DNA of 64,000 bases from Micrococcales bacterium (GTDB lineage Bacteria > Actinomycetota > Actinomycetes > Actinomycetales > CAWJMD01), in assembly GCA_002748415.1 (NCBI GenBank), contig PDSI01000147.1, positions 33,858 through 97,857 on the forward strand, in the 5' to 3' direction. Of this stretch, positions 57,812-64,000 are shown one piece after another. How positions within the stretch are numbered: the stretch's first letter is position 1; every line of letters starts with the position of its first letter. Both the position numbers and the translations under genes were made by a program. The notes beneath the pieces are model-generated. The model saw only the letters and a list, made by a program, of their open reading frames with translations, searched no databases and was not told the DNA's origin.

Positions 57812-58255
57812 GCGCGCGGTTGCAGGCGGTTCGCAACCAGATGGCCGGTGCACCAGCCTTCGTGGCCGTGGTACGTGGGATGTCTCACTTTCGGCTGGGT
57901 AACCTGCCCGGCGGGTTCACCGGTGAACCGACGAGTGCTCTCCTGACAGCCGACAGTCGCGCCGAGGCAGGAGTTCTCGGACGATGCCCGAGAACACACC
58001 AGGTCTGGGAACCCACCAGGCCTGGGAACACAACATGCCTTGGGCCGGCGCACAGTGACGGTGCACGCGGTTCGGTAGGTACTCGACCCTGGGTGGGTAC
58101 TCGATCCCTGGTCGGCGCTACGGCGCACAGGACGCACCCGTGCCCCGGTCCACGGTGGTTGTGGCCGGGTTGGCAGGGAGCCGGGTTGGCAGGAGCCGGG
58201 TTGGCAGGAGTCGGGGTGGCGGGGATCGAGGCGGCGGTCTTCACTCGTCCCGTGG
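57812..58255. other. Gene-free stretch rich in short direct repeats
   Basis: No gene with coding support is seen in this region of about 440 bases. It holds imperfect direct repeats: CACCAGGTCTGGGAAC / CACCAGGCCTGGGAAC (57999-58033), GGTACTCGACCCTGG / GGTACTCGATCCCTGG (58078-58114) and a 15-base tandem repeat at 58164-58224. A minus-strand frame here encodes Pro-Ala repeats from the tandem repeat and is not convincing. Confidence 0.55.
58164..58224. repeat. 15-base tandem repeat, about four copies
   Basis: The unit GCCGGGTTGGCAGGA is seen three times in a row (the first copy with one extra G) and once more as the degenerate GTCGGGGTGGCGGGGA. Confidence 0.75.
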
Positions 58256-60064
58256 CTACTCGAGGGGTGGTGGATCCGGACGTGGCGGTCTAGCGGGACC
58301 GTCCGGCCGCGGTGTCCATGTCTGAGGGCCCGGGCCGGGGTCCTCCTCTGCGTCCGGCAGCGGTGGCGGTGGGTTGAGGTGGGTCGTGGCGTACCGGTCG
58401 ACGTGGTAGAGGTTGCCGGTCGGGCTATACCAGATCAGCCCACCGCTATCAGGGTCCGGTTCGTAGTCCCAGGCCCGGTGCGTCTTCACCACGTGGTGCC
58501 GCCGGCACAGGGGGTACAGGTTGCTGCTGGTGGTGGCCCCGGCCGGGTACGGGGTCCGGTGGTCCAGGTCGCACGAGGTCGCCGGGCGGGTGCAGAACGG
58601 AAACACGCAGACGGGATGCTTGGCTCTGGTCTGCTCGGCGAGGGCCTCGGTCGGGGTGTAGGCATCGGTGGACAGCTCGGTGCCCGTGTGGACAACCGGC
58701 CGGACACTGACCCGGGCGTCCGGTCGGGACAGCCAGTCCCGGATCTGGCTCGTGGTGACCGCGGTCCCGGTGCGTTGCAGGTAACCGGTCGGGGACAGGA
58801 GCCAGTCTCCGAGCCGCCGGTCGTCCCCGTCCGTGATGGTGGGGCCCTGGGCGTCAGGGCGTACGGTGGCCACCAGGTGGAGGTGGACCAGGAAACCCGT
58901 CTCGCCGACCGTGACCGCGCAGTGCGGCCGCGGCGCGGGCAGGAATGCCGCCGGGATGTCCTCATCACGGGCCGGGGGCTCGTCCCGGTCATGGTGGGGC
59001 CGCCAGCCGGCGAGTTGGGCGTCCGTGACGACCTCGGGCAGCGGCCCGGTCTCAGCCGGGCCCAGCCGCGGGCCCTGGGTGTCGGGGAGCGGTTCACCGA
59101 AAGCCCGCAGCCCGTGATCACACCAGTCAGCACCACCGTTCGCCTCGGCGGTATCGAGCGGGAGCGTGGCCTGGGTGCGAGCGAGGTCGCCGAGGGTCAT
59201 CGCGCGGCGCACATCCCGGCTCTGGGTGCACCCGGCTGCCTTCAACGCAGCGGCCCCGGCGTTCAAGGCGTGATCAAGGGTGATCGCGTCCAGGTGATCC
59301 AATACCCCGGACAGCTCACTGACCCCGCCAGCCACAGCCGGGTCCGGTTGGGCATGACCGAACCACACACCACGCCGCTGCGCGGCGTTCTCGGCATCCC
59401 TGTTCGCCTGTTCCGGATCGAACTTCGCGACCGCCTCGGCGACGGTGCGGTCCAGCTGGGACGGTCCGACCCGGGTCAGGAACGGCGCGCACTGGACGTC
59501 GACCCATGCGGCCGCCCGCTTGGACAACCTCGTGGTTCGGGCGGCGAGGCGCCTGGCCTGCCAGGCCTGGACGCTTTCGCCGCGCAGCAGTTCCCAGGTC
59601 CTGGGCAGCCGGTAGGCGAGTTCCAGGGCATCACGGACCAGGTACTCCCCGGCGGTGGACATGCCAGCCGCAGTGACGAACTCCGTCAACGCGTACCCGC
59701 AGATCAGCGGCGAGCCGGGCCCGGCAAGCAGGATCCCGCCCTCCCACGGATCAGCCCCCGTGTCGCCACCAGCCGCCAGGACCTGCGGCGGGTTCGCGAT
59801 CATGAACTCGACGGCCGTCTCCAACAACCTGACCTCGGCCCGGTTCGACTGCGCCCGTAGCCGGGCCGCGGCCGCCAGCAGACCGGCGTTGGAATCGTCG
59901 TGCGCGTCGTCGGCCGCGGTGATGGAAATCGCTGAACCGGAGCGCGATTCCCGATTCTCGCTGGTGTTGAACGGGGCGGTGGAGACGACGTCAGCGAAGG
60001 CGAGCAAACCCGCAGGGCGGCCGTCTTCGGCCTGCCGAACCACGTGATCTGCCGTCGCTGTCAT
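58256..60064 (-). CDS. DUF222 and HNH-endonuclease domain protein (13E12-type)
   Basis: 602 residues. The DUF222 region (about 60-330) contains LLETAVEF and the SKRAAAWVDVQCAPFLTR segment; the C-terminal HNH domain has CVFPFC, CDLDHRTPYPAG, NLYPLCRRHHVVKTH, so the zinc and catalytic His residues are present. Proteins of this family occur in many copies in actinobacterial genomes and include the REP13E12 repeats of M. tuberculosis, which serve as phage attachment targets. Whether they act on DNA in the cell is not settled. ATG 60064 is preferred to TTG 60076. Confidence 0.85.
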   Translation of the reverse strand: MTATADHVVRQAEDGRPAGLLAFADVVSTAPFNTSENRESRSGSAISITAADDAHDDSNAGLLAAAARLRAQSNRAEVRLLETAVEFMIANPPQVLAAGGDTGADPWEGGILLAGPGSPLICGYALTEFVTAAGMSTAGEYLVRDALELAYRLPRTWELLRGESVQAWQARRLAARTTRLSKRAAAWVDVQCAPFLTRVGPSQLDRTVAEAVAKFDPEQANRDAENAAQRRGVWFGHAQPDPAVAGGVSELSGVLDHLDAITLDHALNAGAAALKAAGCTQSRDVRRAMTLGDLARTQATLPLDTAEANGGADWCDHGLRAFGEPLPDTQGPRLGPAETGPLPEVVTDAQLAGWRPHHDRDEPPARDEDIPAAFLPAPRPHCAVTVGETGFLVHLHLVATVRPDAQGPTITDGDDRRLGDWLLSPTGYLQRTGTAVTTSQIRDWLSRPDARVSVRPVVHTGTELSTDAYTPTEALAEQTRAKHPVCVFPFCTRPATSCDLDHRTPYPAGATTSSNLYPLCRRHHVVKTHRAWDYEPDPDSGGLIWYSPTGNLYHVDRYATTHLNPPPPLPDAEEDPGPGPQTWTPRPDGPARPPRPDPPPLE

Positions 60065-60437
60065 GCCCCTATTCAACTCGTGAGGTCTGACAGTTCTCCT
60101 CGATCCCGTTCACGAACGGACTAATCCAAATACGCACCGCAACAAGCGAATACGAAAGGTAGTGCCGGTTGGCGCCGTGCGGTCATGCCCGTCTGTTTCT
60201 GGAGTTCCTCCCTGGCGGCTGGTGCGCCCTGGCTTGGCCGGCTTGCATCAATCGCTCACCCTGCGCACACCGCTGCCCCGTTCGGTGCATAACTCGGTCA
60301 GTTGTTCTGTCCTGGATCGCCCCGCCATTTCCGGACAGCAGACGGGCTCCGCGACGGCGCGATTGCCTGAGGCCTGTTCGGGCACAGCGACTATCGCCTA
60401 CCGTCGGACAGTCGGTTACGAGCATGTCGGGGGAGTC
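60065..60437. other. Gap before the Tad locus
   Basis: 373 bases with no supported gene. The tadA frame is open upstream through 60162, but the residues are not conserved and codon use is unconvincing. Sequence between 60065 and 60160 is visibly lower in GC. A TACCGT (60399-60404) may serve as a -10 for tadA, with no -35 seen. Confidence 0.4.
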
Positions 60438-61664
60438 ATGAACGCGGTCGCGCTGGTGGAAGGCGAAGTTCGTGAACTCATTCGCCGGCGCGGCGTCGAT
60501 CCAGTTCGCAATCCCGGTGAGGCGCGCGAACTGGTCAACGAGGCGGTGGCGGACTACCACGACCGCACCTTGTCCGGCGGTTTGCCGCTGCTGCACGACA
60601 TCGACGCTGCCATCCGTACGATCCTGGATTCCGTGGCAGGGCTCGGCCCGCTGCAACCGTACCTGGACGATCCCGAGGTGGAAGAGGTCTGGATCAACCA
60701 GCCGGGCAAGGTGTTCGTCGCCCGCCGCGGCGTCGCCGAACTCACCCCCACGGTGCTCACTGCGGAACAGGTGCGGGACCTGGTGGAGCGGATGCTCAAA
60801 CCGTCGGGGCGCCGCGTGGACCTGTCCAGCCCGTTCGTCGACGCCCTGCTGGCCGACGGCAGCCGCCTGCACGTGGTGATTCCCGACATCACCAGGGACA
60901 TGTGGGCGGTGAATATCCGCAAGTTCGTTGCCAGAGCCGACCGGCTGAGCGACCTGGTCGAGCTGGGCACCCTGACACCCCCGGCGGCGCAGTTCCTGGA
61001 CGCCGCGGTGCGCGCGGGGCTGAACATCCTCGTCGCCGGCGGCACCCAAGCCGGCAAGACCACGCTGCTGAACTGTCTCAGCGCCTCCATTCCTGCACTG
61101 CAACGCGTGGTTTCCTGCGAAGAAGTGTTCGAGCTGCGCGTTCCGTTGCGGGATTGGGTGCCGATGCAAAGCCGGCAACCCAACCTCGAAGGAACCGGTG
61201 AGATCCCGCTACGCCGGCTGGTCAAGGAAGCGCTGCGGATGCGGCCGGACCGCATCATCGTCGGCGAGGTCCGCCAGGCCGAGTCCCTCGACCTGCTGAT
61301 CGCGCTGAACTCCGGTTTACCCGGCATGGCCACGGTGCACGCCAACAGCGCCAGAGAGGCCGTCACCAAGATGTGCACGCTGCCACTGCTGGCCGGGGAG
61401 AACGTCGCCGCAAGCTTCGTCGTGCCTACCGTGGCCAGCAGCATCGACATCGTCGTGCACACCGGCCAAGAGGTCGACGGGCGGCGACGGGTGCGCGAAA
61501 TCGTCGCGGTGCCCGGCCGGGTCGAGGGCGACGTGGTCGAGATCAGCGACATCTTCACCAGCGCGAACGGCGAACTCGTTCGCGGCCGGGGATTCCCACC
61601 GCACGAGGACCGCTTCGCCCGGCACGGCATCGACATCCACGCCTTGCTCTCCGGGACGGACTGA
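60438..61664 (+). CDS. tadA: Tad/CpaF-type pilus assembly ATPase
   Basis: 408 residues of the secretion ATPase family that drives Flp pilus assembly. Walker A is GGTQAGKTTLLN, the Asp-box region CEEVFELRVP follows, and Walker B is DRIIVGEVRQAES, with the His-box GMATVHANSAREA. The N-terminal domain contains the usual LGPLQPYLDDPEVEEVWIN. ATG 60438 is preceded by GGGGGAG. First gene of the Tad run; no cpaB, cpaE/tadZ or secretin gene precedes it. Confidence 0.94.
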   Translation: MNAVALVEGEVRELIRRRGVDPVRNPGEARELVNEAVADYHDRTLSGGLPLLHDIDAAIRTILDSVAGLGPLQPYLDDPEVEEVWINQPGKVFVARRGVAELTPTVLTAEQVRDLVERMLKPSGRRVDLSSPFVDALLADGSRLHVVIPDITRDMWAVNIRKFVARADRLSDLVELGTLTPPAAQFLDAAVRAGLNILVAGGTQAGKTTLLNCLSASIPALQRVVSCEEVFELRVPLRDWVPMQSRQPNLEGTGEIPLRRLVKEALRMRPDRIIVGEVRQAESLDLLIALNSGLPGMATVHANSAREAVTKMCTLPLLAGENVAASFVVPTVASSIDIVVHTGQEVDGRRRVREIVAVPGRVEGDVVEISDIFTSANGELVRGRGFPPHEDRFARHGIDIHALLSGTD

Positions 61665-61666
61665 TC

Positions 61667-62524
61667 GTGGGCACCATCGTCGGATTGCTTCTGGGAGCAG
61701 GCGTCTTCAGCCTGTGGTGGTCCTGGTGGCCGCGAGAAAAGCCACTGCGGGTGCCGAACACCCTGATCCGCAAACTGTCCGAAGAGCTCACCCAGGCAGG
61801 ACTGCACGCGGTTGCGCCGTCGGCCTTGTTCGGAGCCAGTCTTGTCAGCGCGCTGAGCGCTTTCTTGGTGCTGTATGCGGTCTCCCAGACCACCTCGATC
61901 GCCCTGGCGTTCGCCGTCATCGCCGCCGGCGTACCGATGGCGGTGGTCCGGCACCGCGCCCGGACCCGGCGGCGGACCACCCGCGATCTGTGGCCGGAGG
62001 CGGTGGATCATCTGGTTTCCGGTGTCCGGGCAGGCCTGTCATTGCCGGCGGCGCTGAGCCAGCTGGCCGAACGTGGCCCGGAGGAGCTGCGCCCGGCCTT
62101 CGCCTCGTTCACCGAGGACTACCGGGCTACCGGGCGATTCCTGCCGAGCCTGGACCGGCTCAAGGACCAGCTGGCGGACCCGGTGGCCGACCGGATCATC
62201 GAATCGCTACGGGTGACCAGGGAGGTCGGTGGCAGCGACCTGGGCCGGACACTGCGCACGCTGGCGGAGTTCCTGCGCCAGGAAGCCCAGACCCGGGCCG
62301 AACTCGAAGCACGCCAGTCGTGGACCGTGAATGGCGCCCGGCTGGCGGTGGCCGCTCCGTGGATCGTGTTGGCATTGTTGTCTACTCGGCCGGAGGCGGT
62401 GCATGCCTATGACAGCGTCACCGGGACGATGGTGCTGGCCTTCGGTGGCGCGGCGAGCGTGCTGGCGTACCTGCTGATGGTGCGCATCGGGCGGCTGCGC
62501 GACGAACCGAGGGTCTTGCGATGA
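61667..62524 (+). CDS. tadB: Tad pilus inner-membrane protein TadB
   Basis: 285 residues of the type II secretion system F family. Two N-terminal membrane segments, a cytoplasmic T2SF domain with DLWPEAVDHLVSGVRAGLSL and ESLRVTREVGGSDLGRTL, then two more segments at the C-terminus. GTG 61667 follows the tadA stop by two bases. The stop overlaps tadC (ATGA). Confidence 0.9.
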   Translation: MGTIVGLLLGAGVFSLWWSWWPREKPLRVPNTLIRKLSEELTQAGLHAVAPSALFGASLVSALSAFLVLYAVSQTTSIALAFAVIAAGVPMAVVRHRARTRRRTTRDLWPEAVDHLVSGVRAGLSLPAALSQLAERGPEELRPAFASFTEDYRATGRFLPSLDRLKDQLADPVADRIIESLRVTREVGGSDLGRTLRTLAEFLRQEAQTRAELEARQSWTVNGARLAVAAPWIVLALLSTRPEAVHAYDSVTGTMVLAFGGAASVLAYLLMVRIGRLRDEPRVLR

Positions 62525-63456
62525 GCCCCACCGGCTACGGCGCGCTGGCCGGCTTGCTCGGCGGTATCGGCCTGGCAACGATCGTCCGCTACCTGCCGGT
62601 GCTGTATCGTCCGTCGCTGGAGCAGCGTGTGCTGCCCTACATCAACGATGTCGCCAAGCCGTCGACGCTGTTGGCGCAGATGCAGGTGACCAACCCACTG
62701 ACCGTACTGGAGCGACTGCTGGCGCCGTGGGTCGCCGGCGCCGCCGGTATCCTGGAACGGCTCACCGGTTCTGCCGCACTGACGCGCAAACGACTGGACG
62801 CCAGCGGGTCGTGGATCACCGTCGAGCAGTTCCGCGCCCAGCAGCTGGTCTTCGGCGTCCTCGGCCTGGCCGGCGGCCTGTTCCTGGCGCTCACCGCGGC
62901 GTGGCGGGGGCAGTCGTCGCTGATCATCCTGCTGGCCATGGTCGTGCTCGGTGGCGTCGGAGCCGTCATCGCCCGCGACTGGCTGCTCACCCAGGCGGTC
63001 AACCGACGCCGGTCCCTGATCCTGGTCGAGTTCCCCACCGTCGCAGATCTCTTGGCACTATCGGTGGGTGCGGGGGAGGGGCCGGTACCGGCGATGGAGC
63101 GGGTCGCCCAGGCCACCAACGGAGAACTGTCCAAGGAGTTCGGCCGCGTCATCGCCGATGTCCGTGCCGGCGGCGCGGTGGTCTCCGCCTTGTCGCGGAT
63201 GGCGTCCCGGGTCGACATCTTGGCGCTGACCCGGTTCGTGGACGGGGTCATCGTCAGCCTGGAACGCGGTACACCGCTGGCCGAGGTGTTGCGCGCGCAG
63301 GCGGGCGACGTCCGCGAGGCGTCGCGGCGGGAACTCATGGAAGAAGGCGGCCGCAAAGAAATCGCGATGATGGTCCCGGTGGTCTTCCTGGTGCTGCCGA
63401 TCACCGTGTTGTTCGCCATCTACCCCGGCATGGTCGTCCTGTCCATGGGGATGTGA
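62521..63456 (+). CDS. tadC: Tad pilus inner-membrane protein TadC
   Basis: 311 residues, also type II secretion system F family. The pattern VEFPTVADLLALSVGAGEGPVPAMERV is typical of TadC, and the C-terminal LMEEGGRKEIAMMVPVVFLVL leads into the last membrane segments. It partners TadB as the membrane platform. ATG 62521 overlaps tadB by four bases. Confidence 0.9.
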   Translation: MSPTGYGALAGLLGGIGLATIVRYLPVLYRPSLEQRVLPYINDVAKPSTLLAQMQVTNPLTVLERLLAPWVAGAAGILERLTGSAALTRKRLDASGSWITVEQFRAQQLVFGVLGLAGGLFLALTAAWRGQSSLIILLAMVVLGGVGAVIARDWLLTQAVNRRRSLILVEFPTVADLLALSVGAGEGPVPAMERVAQATNGELSKEFGRVIADVRAGGAVVSALSRMASRVDILALTRFVDGVIVSLERGTPLAEVLRAQAGDVREASRRELMEEGGRKEIAMMVPVVFLVLPITVLFAIYPGMVVLSMGM

Positions 63457-63541
63457 CCGTTGCCGACTCTCACCACCGACACCATCGTTGAGCACACATT
63501 CCAGGCAGCCGCCGCCCCACCCACACAGGAGAGGAAACGCC

Positions 63542-63736
63542 ATGTCCATGCTGTTGAGGCGAATCGTCGAAGCCGCCCGCCCGGCCGACTCGGAGCGCGG
63601 CGACGTGCCCGGCTGGGTCATGGTCACCATCATGACCGCCGGCCTGGTTCTCGGAATCTGGACCGTCGCCGGAGACCTGTTGGTCGATGTGTTCCGGGAC
63701 GCGATCGACGGGGTGGTATCCGGCGTCAGCGGCTGA
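63542..63736 (+). CDS. Small Flp-like pilin candidate
   Basis: 64 residues: a basic and acidic N-terminus of about 20 residues ending SERGDVPG, one hydrophobic segment WVMVTIMTAGLVLGIWTVAG, and an amphipathic tail. The placement after tadC and before a TadE-like gene, and the Gly before the hydrophobic run, fit a prepilin. The usual Flp motif (Gly before a segment with Glu-Tyr) is not clear. AGGAGAGGAAA precedes ATG 63542. Confidence 0.65.
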   Translation: MSMLLRRIVEAARPADSERGDVPGWVMVTIMTAGLVLGIWTVAGDLLVDVFRDAIDGVVSGVSG

Positions 63737-64000
63737 CCGGTCGCGACGACGGATCCGCCATCGTCGAGTTCATCATGCTCAGTGGTGTTCTGAGCCTGAT
63801 CGTGCTCAGCGTGGTCCAGTTGGTCCTGGTGGTTCATGTTCGCAACATCCTGGTGGACAGTGCCTCCGAGGGCGCTACCTATGCGGCGTTGGCGGACCGT
63901 ACCGCTGCCGACGGAGCGGCCAGGACCGAGACCCTCATCCGCCGATCCGTATCCGAGCGCTACGCCCAAGACGTATCCGCCGAAGAGATCACCGTGGACG
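63733..64000 (+). CDS. TadE-like pseudopilin, 5' part only
   Basis: About 89 residues to the window edge, all open. It begins at CTG 63733, which overlaps the TGA of the preceding gene, and reads DDGSAIVEFIML followed by a hydrophobic segment. This matches TadE-like proteins (D-x-GxAxVEF). No ATG, GTG or TTG occurs in frame before the motif, so either CTG is the start or translation begins in a way the sequence does not show; ATG 63775 would cut the motif. Confidence 0.65.
   Translation, partial: MTGRDDGSAIVEFIMLSGVLSLIVLSVVQLVLVVHVRNILVDSASEGATYAALADRTAADGAARTETLIRRSVSERYAQDVSAEEITVD

Noticed and set aside
58164..58224. CRISPR-like repeats
   Set aside because: Units are contiguous 15-base tandem copies without spacers, and there are no cas genes.
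57885..58244. Minus-strand frame with Pro-Ala repeats
   Set aside because: The repeats come from the 15-base DNA tandem repeat; no start signal or domain, so no gene is claimed.
60162..60437. tadA extended upstream to 60162
   Set aside because: The extra residues do not resemble CpaF proteins, and ATG 60438 has a ribosome-binding site and matches the family N-terminus.

Overview
The window is high-GC actinobacterial (Actinomycetota) chromosome. The evidence is the gene order metK-priA-def-fmt-rsmB-rpe, the run bldD/pyrR-pyrB-pyrC-carA-carB-pyrD-pyrF-mihF-gmk-rpoZ-coaBC, an actinobacterial IHF (mihF), BldD, a helicase-degenerate PriA, a DUF222/HNH gene and frequent GTG starts. The order is not that of Mycobacterium or Streptomyces in detail, and I cannot name a genus. 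No rRNA, tRNA, CRISPR array, insertion sequence or integrase was seen.

Layout. (1) 1-6858: the end of an unrecognised gene, possibly the tail of a type IV pilus cluster, then aroC-aroK-aroB, a membrane PAS-GGDEF protein, efp and nusB. (2) 6884-20097: bldD (minus strand), then the pyrimidine operon pyrR-pyrB-pyrC-carA-carB-pyrD-pyrF behind a PyrR-binding RNA hairpin, then mihF, gmk, rpoZ and coaBC. (3) 20210-29792: metK, priA, def, fmt, rsmB, a second GGDEF gene (minus), rpe, hisE, hisG. (4) 29803-36167, all minus strand: a PH-domain membrane protein, glpF-glpK, a riboflavin-type uptake pair (permease and binding lipoprotein) behind an FMN riboswitch, and ddl. (5) 36329-46705: znuABC behind a Zur-like box, a DUF3515 lipoprotein, an Lrp/AsnC ligand-binding protein, thiL, rpmB, a FakA-like DAK2 protein, recG, aroQ, rsmD and a lipoprotein. 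(6) 46713-57798: YciI, an EamA exporter, an orphan ABC ATPase, an SAH/MTA-deaminase-like amidohydrolase, an AEC permease, a cation diffusion facilitator, a complete BMP-type nucleoside ABC transporter and a NUDIX hydrolase. (7) 58256-64000: a DUF222/HNH gene and the start of a Tad/Flp pilus locus that runs off the right edge.

The most interesting reading joins two observations. The riboflavin biosynthesis block that lies between rpe and hisE-hisG in relatives such as Streptomyces is absent here, where rpe is followed 66 bp later by hisE. A few kilobases away an FMN riboswitch controls an NMT1-type binding lipoprotein and permease that look like RibXY. Together these suggest that the organism salvages riboflavin rather than making it, although biosynthesis genes elsewhere in the genome cannot be excluded. 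A second theme is cyclic di-GMP: two diguanylate-cyclase-family genes interrupt housekeeping operons, and BldD keeps the complete c-di-GMP-binding signature with a perfect BldD box in its own upstream region. A third theme is regulatory layout: the PyrR hairpin hides the pyrR ribosome-binding site, and at least seven genes have a TANNNT -10 hexamer 6 or 7 bases before the start codon, suggesting leaderless transcripts.
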